Below the pieces are notes generated by a model that made no database searches, was not told where the DNA came from, and was given only the letters and a program-made list of their open reading frames with translations. From NCBI GenBank assembly GCA_012523545.1, contig JAAYIH010000027.1, positions 1 to 64,000 of the forward strand: DNA of 64,000 nt. Direction: 5' to 3'. Origin of the DNA: Bacillota bacterium. Lineage in GTDB: Bacteria > Bacillota > Proteinivoracia > UBA4975. Shown in pieces: positions 46,161 to 59,003 of the stretch (the stretch's first letter is position 1; each line of letters starts with the position of its first letter). Made by a program: the position numbers and the translations under genes.

Positions 46161-46708
46161 TTGGGGAAATTAAGGAGCAAATTCGGCAAATCCTGGTCCA
46201 GCTCAATGCCGAGGCGAAATTACAGCCTGAAGACCTGTTGGTAATCGGGTGCAGCACCAGCGAGGTGCTGGGCAAACGCATAGGCACTGCGTCCAGCATG
46301 GAGGTGGCGGCCGCGCTGGTGGAGGAAATTCTCGCCTTTTGCAGGACGCACAATATCAATCCCGCCTTTCAGAGTTGCGAGCATTTAAACCGCGCCCTGG
46401 TTTTGGAGCGGCGAGCGGCCAGGCTTTACGACCTGGATGAGGTTACCGTCCTCCCGCACCCCAGGGCAGGAGGCGCCCTGGCCGCCCAGGCCATGGAAAA
46501 GCTGGAGGACCCCGTTGTAGTCGAGCACCTTGCCGCCCGGGGCAAGGCGGGCATCGATATCGGCCATACCTTAATCGGCATGCATCTGCGGCCGGTGGCG
46601 GTGCCGGTGCGCACTGCCGTCACACATGTCGGCAGGGCATGCGTGGTGTGCGCCAGGACCAGGCCCAAATTAATCGGGGGCAAAAGGGCTTTATATCCTG
46701 ACAAGTAA
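46157..46708 (+). CDS. ywlG: YwlG/TIGR01440 family protein
   Basis: Conserved protein of unknown function always found near rpiB-glyA. The 183-residue sequence has GCSTSEVLGKRIG near the N terminus and GIDIGHTLIGMHLRPVAVPVR near the C terminus, with an alpha/beta layout. GTG 46157 overlaps the RpiB stop (GTGA). No catalytic residues can be assigned with confidence. Confidence 0.88.
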   Translation: MIGEIKEQIRQILVQLNAEAKLQPEDLLVIGCSTSEVLGKRIGTASSMEVAAALVEEILAFCRTHNINPAFQSCEHLNRALVLERRAARLYDLDEVTVLPHPRAGGALAAQAMEKLEDPVVVEHLAARGKAGIDIGHTLIGMHLRPVAVPVRTAVTHVGRACVVCARTRPKLIGGKRALYPDK

Positions 46709-46723
46709 AGGAGAGTGGAGCGT

Positions 46724-47956
46724 ATGGAAAGAACCTTGCACAGGGTCGACCCGGACATATACCACATCATCCAGCGAGAGCTGGAGAGGCAGCAACAGCA
46801 TTTGGAACTGATTGCTTCCGAGAACTTTGTCAGCCCCGCCGTTCTGGAGGCCCAGGGGTCGGTACTGACCAACAAGTATGCCGAGGGATACCCCGGCCGC
46901 AGATATTATGGCGGCTGTCATGTCGTCGATGAGGCTGAAAACCTGGCCCGGGAGAGGGCAAAGGCCCTGTTCCAGGCAGACCACGCCAACGTGCAGCCTC
47001 ATTCCGGCGCTTCGGCCAACCTGGCCGTCTACCTGGCTGTGCTCAAGCCCGGAGACAAAGTATTGGGGATGAACTTGGCCCACGGCGGTCACCTGACCCA
47101 CGGCAGTCCCGTCAACATTTCCGGCCTGTACTTTGATTTCCATGCCTATGGCGTGGACGAAACCGGCAAGATTAACTACGACCAGGTGGCCGAAGCGGCC
47201 AGGAAAGTGAAACCGCGCCTCATCGTGGCCGGCGCCAGCGCCTATCCCTTTGTTCTGGATTTTGCCCGCTTCCGGGAAATTGCAGATGAAGTGGGGGCCT
47301 TGCTCATGGTGGACATGGCCCATATTGCCGGCCTGGTGGCGGCGGGACTGCATCCCAATCCGGTTCCCCACGCCCATTTTGTCACCACCACTACCCACAA
47401 GACACTGCGCGGCCCCCGGGGCGGGATGATCCTGTGCAGCAAAGAGTACGCCAAAGCCATTGACAAAGCCGTTTTCCCCGGATTGCAGGGCGGCCCGCTG
47501 ATGCACATCATTGCCGCCAAAGCGGTGGCCTTTAAGGAGGCGGCGCAACCGGAGTTTAAGGAATACGCCGCCAGGGTCTGTGCCAACGCCAAAGCCCTGG
47601 CCCGGGCGCTGATGGACAACGGGCTGCAGTTGTCGGGCGGGGGAACAGATACCCATTTGATGCTCGTCGACCTGCGCAACATAAATATTACCGGCAAAGC
47701 AGCCGAGAAATTATTGGACAGCGTGGGTATTACCGTCAATAAAAACGCCATTCCCTTTGATCCCAAGAGCCCCTTTGTAACCAGCGGCATCCGCATCGGC
47801 ACTCCTGCGGTTACTTCCAGGAACATGGGGCCGGAACAAATGAAGGAAATCGGCGAAATCATAGCCGCCACTCTCAAAAACCCCGAGGATAAAGAAATTC
47901 ACAACCATGCCCGCAGGCGCGTCGCCGCCTTGTGCAAACAGTTTCCCTTATACTGA
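46724..47956 (+). CDS. glyA: Serine hydroxymethyltransferase
   Basis: PLP enzyme that interconverts serine and glycine and loads tetrahydrofolate with a one-carbon unit. [27 protein letters not shown] and the PLP Lys in [14 protein letters not shown] are diagnostic. ATG 46724 follows AAAGGAG; 410 aa is standard. It lies in the conserved ywlG-glyA-upp order. Confidence 0.97.
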   Translation: MERTLHRVDPDIYHIIQRELERQQQHLELIASENFVSPAVLEAQGSVLTNKYAEGYPGRRYYGGCHVVDEAENLARERAKALFQADHANVQPHSGASANLAVYLAVLKPGDKVLGMNLAHGGHLTHGSPVNISGLYFDFHAYGVDETGKINYDQVAEAARKVKPRLIVAGASAYPFVLDFARFREIADEVGALLMVDMAHIAGLVAAGLHPNPVPHAHFVTTTTHKTLRGPRGGMILCSKEYAKAIDKAVFPGLQGGPLMHIIAAKAVAFKEAAQPEFKEYAARVCANAKALARALMDNGLQLSGGGTDTHLMLVDLRNINITGKAAEKLLDSVGITVNKNAIPFDPKSPFVTSGIRIGTPAVTSRNMGPEQMKEIGEIIAATLKNPEDKEIHNHARRRVAALCKQFPLY

Positions 47957-49047
<1,091 letters not shown>

Positions 49048-49057
49048 GAGGGAGTGA

Positions 49058-50068
49058 GTGCAGATGAACTGGCGCCGCGGTCTGGGCATTTCCCTGACCC
49101 TGAGCATTGTTGTCGCCATGGTTTTGGTCTGGAAAACCTTCGATGAAGGTACGCTGACTAACCTGGGTTTATTGGAGCCCAGGTTTTTGGCGTTGGCGGT
49201 GTTGTTTCTGCTTGTCGCCATTGCCATTGAGGGCCAGCGCATCCGGCTGGTGGCTGCGGCCATGGGCGCGAGGATAAACTGGGCCAGGGGCTGTCTGATC
49301 TTCCTCAGCACCATCTTTGCTGGCCTGGTAACGCCCATGGGCATGGGCGAGATTCCCGCCCTGACCTACCTGTACAACCGGGCAGGGCTGAACCTGGGCG
49401 CATCCCTGGCAGCAGCCATTGTCCGCGGTTTTGTGACCAAGCTGGTGTTCCTGACCGGGATAATCTGGCTCTTTGGGCTGGCCCGGGGCCGTGTGCAGTT
49501 CGGGCCGGTTACCGGGGATCTCTTTACCGTGGTGGCCCTGGTCTTTGCCGCCACCACGGTGTTCAGCGCCGCCTATGTCCTTTTCCCCGGCCTGCTCCAG
49601 GGTCTGTTTGCCAAACTGCCCCGGCGCTGGCAGCAGGGTTTTCTGAGCAAATGGCAACAGCAGCTGGAGCTGGAGGCCCGGGAGTTTGACCGGGGACTGA
49701 GGATTATGTGGGGGCGGGGTCCCTGGAGCCTGTTCCGAATTGCTTTCCTTACACTGGGCTATTGGACTGTCTGGTTTGGCATTCTCCCGGTGCTGGCCCG
49801 GGGCCTGGGGGTTAAGGCCGACCCTGCCCTGCTCATCAGCCGCCAGTTTGCTCTTACCCTCGCCCTTCCCTTTATTCCCGTTCCCGGGGGCAGCGGCGCG
49901 GTGGAGCTGGCCATGGCGGGAATGTACCAGGGGGTTGTGCCCCGCAACGTGCTGGGCATTTTCATCCTCGCCTGGCGCCTGACGACCTATTACCTGCCCC
50001 TGCTCCTGGGCGCCATGGCCGCGCTGGGTTCCCTGTGGGGATACCAAGGCAGGAATACAGAACACTGA
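49058..50068 (+). CDS. UPF0104/LPG-synthase-type integral membrane protein
   Basis: 336 aa with about eight TM helices, matching the flippase-like membrane part of lysylphosphatidylglycerol synthases (AglD-like): GLVTPMGMGEIPALTYLY near residue 90 and PFIPVPGGSGAVELAMAG near residue 270. It lacks the cytosolic aminoacyl-transferase domain, so it should not make lysyl-PG by itself. GTG 49058 is five bases after GGAGGG; ATG 49064 is also possible. Function unknown. Confidence 0.85.
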   Translation: MQMNWRRGLGISLTLSIVVAMVLVWKTFDEGTLTNLGLLEPRFLALAVLFLLVAIAIEGQRIRLVAAAMGARINWARGCLIFLSTIFAGLVTPMGMGEIPALTYLYNRAGLNLGASLAAAIVRGFVTKLVFLTGIIWLFGLARGRVQFGPVTGDLFTVVALVFAATTVFSAAYVLFPGLLQGLFAKLPRRWQQGFLSKWQQQLELEAREFDRGLRIMWGRGPWSLFRIAFLTLGYWTVWFGILPVLARGLGVKADPALLISRQFALTLALPFIPVPGGSGAVELAMAGMYQGVVPRNVLGIFILAWRLTTYYLPLLLGAMAALGSLWGYQGRNTEH

Positions 50069-50098
50069 AAGCGAATTATTGCAAAGGGGGGTGGCGGT

Positions 50099-52066
50099 AT
50101 GAATGAACAGTACATATTTGCCATAGACATCGGGACCAGGTCTGTTGTGGGCCTGCTTTGCCGTGCAAAAGAATCCGGCGGCATAAGCGTCGAGCACTGC
50201 ATTGTCCGCCCTCACCCTCAGCGGGCTATGCTGGACGGGCAAATCCACGACGTGGGTCAGGTAAGCGCTGTCATAGCCCAGGTTAAGGAAGCTCTGGAGG
50301 AGAGGGCGGGTTGTACCCTGGACAGGGCGGCCATCGCCGCCGCCGGCCGCGCCCTCACCACCCGGCGCACCGCAGCGGAGTTAAAATTGCCTTCAGCCCG
50401 GGAAATTGGCGAAGGAGATCTGCACAACCTGGAAGTGCTGGTGTTGGCCAAAGCCAAGGAAGAAATGGCCAGGGAGCAGGAATCTCTCTACTGCGTAGGC
50501 TACAGCCCGGTGGCGTACTACATCGACGGCATCAGAATAGACAACCTCCTGGGTCAAAAAGGTAGCAGTATCGGCATTGAAATCATCGCCACTTTTCTGC
50601 CCCAGGTGGTAATCGACGGCCTGTTCAGCGCCCTGGCCAAGGCGGGGCTGGCCGTGGACAGCCTGACCCTGGAACCCATTGCCGCCATGGCGGTGGCGGT
50701 GCCCCCCCATTTGCGCTTTCTCAACCTGGCGCTGGTGGACATCGGCGCCGGAACATCGGACATAGCAGTCAGCCGTCACGGGACCATCATTGCCTACGGA
50801 ATGGTGGACATGGCCGGCGATGAGATTACCGAAGCCATTGCCCAGCATTACCTGCTGGATTTCAATACCGCCGAAGCGGTCAAGGTGGCTCTGAATGAGC
50901 AGGAGCAGGTGGAATTTACCGATGTCCTGGGCAATAAGTATCGGGAAGACAGGGAGAAAATACTGGCGGTAATTGAGCCGGCAGTGGAAAAGCTTTCCCG
51001 GGCCCTGGCCCGGGCCATCAAAGCCAACAACGGCGGCGAATCCCCGGCTGCCCTCTTCTGCGCCGGCGGCGGCAGCCTCACGCCGCTGCTCAGGGATTAC
51101 CTGTCCCTGCACCTGGGCCTGCCGGCGGAACGGATTGGGATTCGCACCCACGCCCATCTGGAGGGCATCGACTACTGCGGCGACGAGCTCATTGGTCCTG
51201 AAGCCATCACGCCGCTGGGTATTGCCCTCACTGCACTTAAACCCCGGGGCGAACAACTGATCCGGGTGTGGGTCAACGGTCAGGAGGTAAGCCTCTACGC
51301 TGTGCAGCAAACCACCGTGGCCCAGGCCCTGTTACACTGCGGAATGGGTCCGGATACCCTGGGCGCGGAGGCAGACAGGCTGGAGTTTACCCTCAACGGC
51401 CGGCGGCGCGTTCTGACCGGGGAGATGGGCAAGGCTGCGACCATTCGCGTTAATGAAATGGAGGCAACCCTGGATACCGAACTGAAAGCGGGGGACCGCA
51501 TCGAAGTTATCCCCGGAACCAGGCCGGAGCTCACGCCAATCACTCTGGGTGAAATCGCGGCGGAATTTGAACCCGTTGCCGTGCAGGTCAACGACACTGA
51601 GCTCCACGTGCCGCTGGTACAAAAGATAAACGGCCTGCCGGCCACTGCCGATACCCCTATTCACCCCGGAGACAATGTGGAGATCAGGCCCCCGGCCAAT
51701 GTAGGCGAACTGGCCGCCATGATGGACCTGGATCTCACCCAACTGGCGGTGACGGTGGACGGAGCGGTTGCCGATCCTTCCACACCCATCACGCCCGCTT
51801 CAGTCATTGCTGTGAGCGCCGTTGCCGGGGTGGCGGCTGCGGCTGCGGTTGCGGACAGCGCCATTGCCGTCACAGTCAACGGGCAGCCCTTTACCCTCCC
51901 CGCCGAGCAGGCGACGCTGTTCTATGCTTTGGCCCAGGCGGGCATCGAGTACGGCGAGGCCCGGGGACACCTGCGCATCACCCTGAACGGGGCAGAGGCG
52001 GATTACACCAGCCCCCTGAAAACCGGGGACAGAATAGAGGTTTTCTGGGTTCGGGAACAACAGTGA
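50099..52066 (+). CDS. FtsA-like actin ATPase with a long repeated beta-grasp-like C-terminal tail
   Basis: 655 aa. Residues 1-390 have the actin-fold ATPase of FtsA: phosphate-1 FAIDIGTRSVVG, an FtsA-type 1C (SHS2) insert at about 75-190, phosphate-2 LVDIGAGTSDIAV and adenosine loop CAGGGSLTPLL. In place of the short FtsA membrane helix, residues 395-655 form repeats, each with VxVNGQ/VND and ending GDxIEV or GDNVEI, as in ThiS/SLBB-type beta-grasp domains. An Ala-rich spacer (AGVAAAAAVADSA) splits the last repeat. Location near atp genes is not that of ftsA-ftsZ, so it is not the division FtsA. Function unknown. Confidence 0.8.
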   Translation: MNEQYIFAIDIGTRSVVGLLCRAKESGGISVEHCIVRPHPQRAMLDGQIHDVGQVSAVIAQVKEALEERAGCTLDRAAIAAAGRALTTRRTAAELKLPSAREIGEGDLHNLEVLVLAKAKEEMAREQESLYCVGYSPVAYYIDGIRIDNLLGQKGSSIGIEIIATFLPQVVIDGLFSALAKAGLAVDSLTLEPIAAMAVAVPPHLRFLNLALVDIGAGTSDIAVSRHGTIIAYGMVDMAGDEITEAIAQHYLLDFNTAEAVKVALNEQEQVEFTDVLGNKYREDREKILAVIEPAVEKLSRALARAIKANNGGESPAALFCAGGGSLTPLLRDYLSLHLGLPAERIGIRTHAHLEGIDYCGDELIGPEAITPLGIALTALKPRGEQLIRVWVNGQEVSLYAVQQTTVAQALLHCGMGPDTLGAEADRLEFTLNGRRRVLTGEMGKAATIRVNEMEATLDTELKAGDRIEVIPGTRPELTPITLGEIAAEFEPVAVQVNDTELHVPLVQKINGLPATADTPIHPGDNVEIRPPANVGELAAMMDLDLTQLAVTVDGAVADPSTPITPASVIAVSAVAGVAAAAAVADSAIAVTVNGQPFTLPAEQATLFYALAQAGIEYGEARGHLRITLNGAEADYTSPLKTGDRIEVFWVREQQ

Positions 52067-52072
52067 CCGAGG

Positions 52073-52101
52073 TTGCAAAAAGCCTGTTCCTAAAGTATAA
52101 T
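52073..52101 (+). promoter_or_regulatory. Predicted sigma-A promoter of the atp operon
   Basis: TTGCAA (52073-52078), 17-base spacer, perfect TATAAT (52096-52101), about 20 bases before the atpZ start. Confidence 0.7.
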
Positions 52102-52121
52102 GTCCTTTGTGGAGTGGGAAA

Positions 52122-52328
52122 ATGAAACCTGCACAATGGCTTGAAGTACTCCGCTACCTGTCCCTGATCACCGGCATTGGGGTAACCTTTTGCGCTGCAG
52201 TCCTTTTGGGCTGGCGCTTGGGTTCCGCCCTGGGCGGTTTGTGGGTGGTTCCCGGTCTCCTGGCGGGGATCGGCGCCGGCGTGCTGACGGTGTATTCCCT
52301 GCTCAAGAAATTTTTGCCCGGGGAGTGA
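52122..52328 (+). CDS. atpZ: AtpZ/AtpI-like small membrane protein
   Basis: 68 aa with two TM helices (about residues 10-30 and 38-60) and the Gly-rich pattern of the AtpZ family, which accompanies ATP synthase operons and may aid Mg2+ uptake or rotor assembly. ATG 52122 is nine bases after GGAG; the ORF-track GTG at 52107 lies on that site. First gene of the atp operon. Confidence 0.8.
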   Translation: MKPAQWLEVLRYLSLITGIGVTFCAAVLLGWRLGSALGGLWVVPGLLAGIGAGVLTVYSLLKKFLPGE

Positions 52329-52333
52329 GCAGC

Positions 52334-52750
52334 GTGGACGAGGTTGCCGTATTGCAACGTCGCTTGATATCCCAAGCGGCTGCGGCCTCTTCCGTTCTGG
52401 CCGGGCTGGCCCTGCTGTCCGGGCGCAGGCCGGAAGCATGGGGTGTGCTGCTGGGGACTGTGGTGGCCATCTTCAATTTTTCTTTGCTGGCCCGGAGCAT
52501 CCGCAGCCTTTTTGCCGTCCATCCCCGGGCGGCGAGGGTCAAAGGCAGCGTGAGCTATATAGGCCGCTACCTGCTGACGGCGTCGGTGCTTTATTATGCC
52601 TTTACGTCTCCTTTTCTCAATATGTACGCTGTGCTGGTCGGCCTGCTGATGATTAAGGTGCTGATCCTGGGAAAGGCGGCGCTGACCTACTGCAAAGAAC
52701 GGGCGGCTGAGTTTCTAAATTCCGCCCATGGGGAAAGAGGTGATAAGTAA
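52334..52750 (+). CDS. atpI: ATP synthase subunit I
   Basis: 138 aa, four TM helices (for example GVLLGTVVAIFNFSLLA and YAVLVGLLMIKVLIL), the usual I subunit that helps assemble the c ring. The GTG at 52334 follows GGGGAG and lies five bases after atpZ; the longer ORF from 52190 overlaps atpZ. Sequence conservation is low, and position supports the call. Confidence 0.82.
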   Translation: MDEVAVLQRRLISQAAAASSVLAGLALLSGRRPEAWGVLLGTVVAIFNFSLLARSIRSLFAVHPRAARVKGSVSYIGRYLLTASVLYYAFTSPFLNMYAVLVGLLMIKVLILGKAALTYCKERAAEFLNSAHGERGDK

Positions 52751-52751
52751 C

Positions 52752-53414
52752 GTGGAGGCAATTCTGGAGGGCCCGCGCACGGAGTTTACCATATTTGGCT
52801 TGCCCATCACCGAATCGGTGGTCAATACCTGGCTGGTCATGGCTGTGCTGATAATTTTGGCGCTGATCTTCCGGCGAAACCTGCAGGTTTACCCCGACAA
52901 GCGTCAAAATGTCGTCGAGGCAATTGTGGAAGCCGTGTCTGGGCTCGTAAATACGACCATGGGTCAGAAAAACAAAGGCTTTATGCCGTACATAGGCACT
53001 TTGTTTTTTCTGCTGTTATTTTCCAACCTGCTGGGTATCTTTGGGTTGCGTCCGCCCACAGCAGATTTTAGCGTTACCATCGCCTATGGAATAGTAACCT
53101 TTTTCTGTATACATTATTTTGCCATCAAGGCAAAGGGTTGGTCTTACATCAAGGGGATGGGAGAACCCTTTATTTTTCTTCTGCCCATGAACCTGATCGG
53201 TGAAGTCGCTAAGCCCTTTTCCCTGGGCATGCGTTTGTACGGCAACCTCCTGGGCGGCTCGGTGATAATGGCCATGATTTCCGGAGCGGTAGCCCTGTTC
53301 GTTCCGGCAGTGGCCAGCATTTACTTTGACCTTTTCTCTGGCATCCTGCAGTCCTTTATTTTTGTCATGCTCACCATGGTGTTCATCACCCTGGCCAAAG
53401 ACGATGATGAGTAA
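52752..53414 (+). CDS. atpB: F1Fo ATP synthase subunit a
   Basis: Stator channel subunit of Fo. Five to six TM helices; the essential Arg is in SLGMRLYGNLLGG. GTG 52752 is chosen because AAAGAGGTG lies upstream and atpI has just ended; the ORF-track ATG at 52728 overlaps atpI and has no site. 220 aa. The c subunit carries a sodium signature, so the a-subunit channel is expected to conduct Na+ as well. Confidence 0.93.
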   Translation: MEAILEGPRTEFTIFGLPITESVVNTWLVMAVLIILALIFRRNLQVYPDKRQNVVEAIVEAVSGLVNTTMGQKNKGFMPYIGTLFFLLLFSNLLGIFGLRPPTADFSVTIAYGIVTFFCIHYFAIKAKGWSYIKGMGEPFIFLLPMNLIGEVAKPFSLGMRLYGNLLGGSVIMAMISGAVALFVPAVASIYFDLFSGILQSFIFVMLTMVFITLAKDDDE

Positions 53415-53420
53415 AACTAA

Positions 53421-53699
<279 letters not shown>

Positions 53700-53706
53700 C
53701 TGCAGG

Positions 53707-53736
53707 GATGGGGAATGGGGAAACCCATTTCCCATC
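53707..53736 (+). repeat. Intercistronic hairpin between atpE and atpF
   Basis: GATGGGGAATGGG - GAAA - CCCATTTCCCATC: a 13-bp stem with a single G-U wobble and a GNRA tetraloop. No T tract follows, so it is not a terminator. It starts eight bases after the atpE stop. Confidence 0.75.
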
Positions 53737-53764
53737 TTCCATTACTCCGGAAGGAGGAACAACA

Positions 53765-54268
53765 TTGCTGGACATACTTCCTACGACTTTCATATTTACA
53801 ATAATAAACCTGATTACCCTGTTCCTTATCCTGCGCTTCCTTTTCTTCAAACCGGTGGGAGATTTTCTGGAAAAGCGCCGCCAAAAAATTCATGACGACC
53901 TGAACAATGCGCGGCGGGAGCGGGAAGAGGCCGCAAGACTCTTGGATGAGCACCGGGCCATGCTGGCCCAGGCCAAGGCAGAGGCCGCAAGGGTTGTGGA
54001 GGCTGCCCTGGCCAAGGCCGAAGAGCACCGGGAAGAGTTGATTGCCAAAGCCAACGCCGAAGCAGCGGCTATCCTGGAGCGCGCCAAAGCGGAAATCCGC
54101 CAGGAGCAGGCCAAGGCAGTGGAGCAGTTGCGCACCCAAATTGCCTCGCTTTCGGTGGCGGCGGCGGAAAAACTGCTGGCCCGTTCCATAACCGCGGCGG
54201 ATCAGGACAAGATTTTTGAACAGGTCCTGGAGGAGCTGGATTCGGCTTATGAAAAGTACAGCAGCTAA
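53765..54268 (+). CDS. atpF: F1Fo ATP synthase subunit b
   Basis: Peripheral stalk subunit: one N-terminal TM helix (about residues 5-27), then a long charged coiled coil rich in Ala, Glu and Arg. TTG 53765 has GGAGG seven bases upstream and gives 167 aa; the ORF-track start at 53708 lies inside the hairpin. A single b gene implies a homodimeric stalk. Its end overlaps atpH by 20 bases. Confidence 0.92.
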   Translation: MLDILPTTFIFTIINLITLFLILRFLFFKPVGDFLEKRRQKIHDDLNNARREREEAARLLDEHRAMLAQAKAEAARVVEAALAKAEEHREELIAKANAEAAAILERAKAEIRQEQAKAVEQLRTQIASLSVAAAEKLLARSITAADQDKIFEQVLEELDSAYEKYSS

Positions 54269-54803
54269 ACGCTATGCCGAAGCCCTGCATGCCCTCGCCC
54301 GGAGCAATATGCGCAGCCGGGAATTTCTCGAACAACTGGAAGCCATGGCCGCAGTTTGGCGGGATAACGCAGAGCTCAGGGTACTGTTGACAAGCCCCCG
54401 GGTCAGCCTGGACAATAAGCGCCGGGTATTGGCGGCGGTGGCCGACGGCCTCGGATTTGAGTCTTACCTGGTCAACCTGCTCAACCTGATGCTGGACAAA
54501 GGAAGGATTCAAATGATCCCCGCCCTGACGGAAGAATTCCGTAATCTTGACGACCAGGCATCCGGCCGTGTCCGGGCCCGTTGCCAGTCCGCCCGTCCCC
54601 TTACCGAAGCGCAGATGGAGGCCTTGCGGGCCAAGCTCATTAAAATAACCGGCGCCCGGGATGTCATCGTTGATCTGAAAATTGAGCCCCGGCTGTTGGC
54701 GGGTTTTGTCGCCAACATCGACGGCAAGATTATAGACGGCAGCCTCAAGGGCCGCCTGGAGCGCCTGAAGCGTTCCCTGGTCCAGAAAGAGCAAGAGAGG
54801 TGA
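54249..54803 (+). CDS. atpH: F1Fo ATP synthase subunit delta
   Basis: Connects the b stalk to the top of the alpha/beta hexamer. KRYAEALHALA at the start and DGSLKGRLERLKRSL at the end are typical. ATG 54249 lies inside the end of atpF. 184 aa. Confidence 0.93.
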   Translation: MKSTAAKRYAEALHALARSNMRSREFLEQLEAMAAVWRDNAELRVLLTSPRVSLDNKRRVLAAVADGLGFESYLVNLLNLMLDKGRIQMIPALTEEFRNLDDQASGRVRARCQSARPLTEAQMEALRAKLIKITGARDVIVDLKIEPRLLAGFVANIDGKIIDGSLKGRLERLKRSLVQKEQER

Positions 54804-54809
54804 CAAGCG

Positions 54810-56318
54810 GTGCAAATCAGACCGGAGGAAATAAGCAGTATTATACGAAAGCAAATTGAAGGCTATCGCGCTGATATCGATATCACGGAAATGGGAACGG
54901 TGGTCTACGTCGGCGACGGCATCGCCCGCATCCACGGACTGCAGAAGGCCATGGCCGGCGAGCTCCTGGAGTTCCCCAACTCTGTTTACGGCATGGTCCT
55001 CAACCTGGAAGAGGACAATGTCGGCGCCGTTATTCTCGGCGATTATACCGGCGTAAAAGAGGGCGATACCGTCAAGCGGACGGGCCGGATCGCCCAGGTG
55101 CCGGTGGGGCAAGGGCTGATCGGGCGCGTAGTCAACGCCCTGGGCCAGCCCGTGGACGGCAAGGGACCCATCGAAGCGGAAGCCTATCGCAACATTGAGA
55201 GTCCCGCCCCCGGAGTGACCCAGAGGCGGCCGGTGCACGAAGCCCTGCAGACCGGCATAAAAGCCCTGGACTCCATGATCCCCATCGGCCGGGGACAGCG
55301 GGAACTGATCATCGGCGACCGCAGCACCGGCAAGACGGCGTTGGCCATAGATGCCATCATCAATCAGCGGGATTCGGACGTCTACTGCATTTATGTGGCC
55401 ATAGGCCAGAAGAACTCCACCGTGGCCGCAGTGGTGGACGTTTTGCGCAAAGCCGGCGCCATGGATTACACCACCGTGGTGGTGGCCACAGCCAGCGAGC
55501 CTGCGCCCATGCTGTACATTGCGCCTTATGCCGGTTGCGCCATGGGCGAGCACTTCATGTACAACGGCAAGCACGTCCTGGTGGTTTACGACGACCTGTC
55601 CAAGCATGCCGTGGCATACAGGGAAATGTCCCTGTTGCTGAGACGCCCGCCCGGCCGGGAAGCTTACCCCGGCGACGTCTTCTACCTGCATTCCCGCCTG
55701 CTGGAGCGGGCGGCCAAGCTGGACGACGCCTGGGGAGGAGGTTCCCTGACGGCGTTGCCCATCATCGAAACCCAGGCCGGAGACATCGCGGCTTACATCC
55801 CCACCAACGTCATTTCCATTACCGACGGCCAGATTTTCCTGGAAACCGACCTCTTCTTTGCCGGAATTCGGCCTGCCGTCAACGTGGGCATCTCGGTATC
55901 CCGGGTAGGGGGCAGCGCCCAGATTAAAGCCATGCGCAAAGTGGCCGGCCGCTTGCGCCTCGACCTGGCCCAGTTCCGGGAGCTGGAGGCTTTTGCCCAG
56001 TTTGGCACCGATCTGGATAAGACCACTCAGGCGCGAATTAACCGGGGCCGGCGCGTATCGGAGATCCTCAAACAGGGGCAGTACGCTCCCCTGCCGGTGG
56101 CCAAGCAGGTGATGATTATTTACACCGCCGTCAACGGATACCTGGATGATATTGAGCTGGACCGCATTGCCAGGTTCGAACAGGAATTTTATCGCTTCCT
56201 GGACCAGCATTATCCCCATCTGGCTGCCGATATCGAGAAAACCGGCGACCTCAGCGAAGAAACCGAAGCCGCCCTCAAGCAGGCGATACAGGAATTCAAA
56301 GAGCAGTTCGTGGCCTAG
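54810..56318 (+). CDS. atpA: F1Fo ATP synthase subunit alpha
   Basis: Non-catalytic nucleotide-binding subunit of F1. Walker [36 protein letters not shown] and [10 protein letters not shown] are standard. GTG 54810 follows GAGAGGTGAC. 502 aa. The minus strand here carries a 716-codon open frame (54069-56219) that is a shadow. Confidence 0.97.
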   Translation: MQIRPEEISSIIRKQIEGYRADIDITEMGTVVYVGDGIARIHGLQKAMAGELLEFPNSVYGMVLNLEEDNVGAVILGDYTGVKEGDTVKRTGRIAQVPVGQGLIGRVVNALGQPVDGKGPIEAEAYRNIESPAPGVTQRRPVHEALQTGIKALDSMIPIGRGQRELIIGDRSTGKTALAIDAIINQRDSDVYCIYVAIGQKNSTVAAVVDVLRKAGAMDYTTVVVATASEPAPMLYIAPYAGCAMGEHFMYNGKHVLVVYDDLSKHAVAYREMSLLLRRPPGREAYPGDVFYLHSRLLERAAKLDDAWGGGSLTALPIIETQAGDIAAYIPTNVISITDGQIFLETDLFFAGIRPAVNVGISVSRVGGSAQIKAMRKVAGRLRLDLAQFRELEAFAQFGTDLDKTTQARINRGRRVSEILKQGQYAPLPVAKQVMIIYTAVNGYLDDIELDRIARFEQEFYRFLDQHYPHLAADIEKTGDLSEETEAALKQAIQEFKEQFVA

Positions 56319-56329
56319 GGGGTGCCGAC

Positions 56330-58580
<2,251 letters not shown>

Positions 58581-58592
58581 GGGGTCGTAATA

Positions 58593-59003
58593 ATGAGCGA
58601 CAGGACCTTCGACTTGACGGTGGTCACTCCCGAACGCCAGGTGTTTCAGGGGCCCGTCGCCATGGTCATAGTGCGCACCGTGGACGGGGAGATTGGTGTC
58701 CTGCCGGGACACGCTCCCCTGGTGGCGCCCCTGGCCATTGGCCCGATGACCATCAAAACACCTGCCGGTGAACGCAAAGCGGCAGTAAACGGCGGCTTCA
58801 TCGAAGTCACGCCCCGGCAAGTGACCATCCTTACTGAAGCAGCCGAAATGGCTGAAGAAATCGACGTCCGCCGGGCCGAAGAGGCCAAAAAGCGGGCCCT
58901 GGCCCGGCTGGAAAAGAAACGAGCGGACATCGATTATGCCCGTGCCCAGGCCGCCTTGCAACGAGCCATAGTGCGCCTGAAGGTGGCGGGACGTGAGGGG
59001 TAA
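58593..59003 (+). CDS. atpC: F1Fo ATP synthase subunit epsilon
   Basis: N-terminal beta sandwich (FDLTVVTPERQVF, GEIGVLPGHAPLV) and C-terminal two-helix inhibitory domain (about residues 90-136). 136 aa. It ends inside the start of the next gene (11-base overlap). Confidence 0.95.
   Translation: MSDRTFDLTVVTPERQVFQGPVAMVIVRTVDGEIGVLPGHAPLVAPLAIGPMTIKTPAGERKAAVNGGFIEVTPRQVTILTEAAEMAEEIDVRRAEEAKKRALARLEKKRADIDYARAQAALQRAIVRLKVAGREG

Noticed and set aside
49058-50068. Full lysylphosphatidylglycerol synthase (MprF)
   Set aside because: Only the membrane part is present; the aminoacyl-transferase domain is missing.
54069-56219. 716-codon minus-strand ORF opposite atpH and atpA
   Set aside because: It lies wholly over well-conserved ATP synthase genes and its translation has no recognisable domain; it is a shadow of GC-rich codons.
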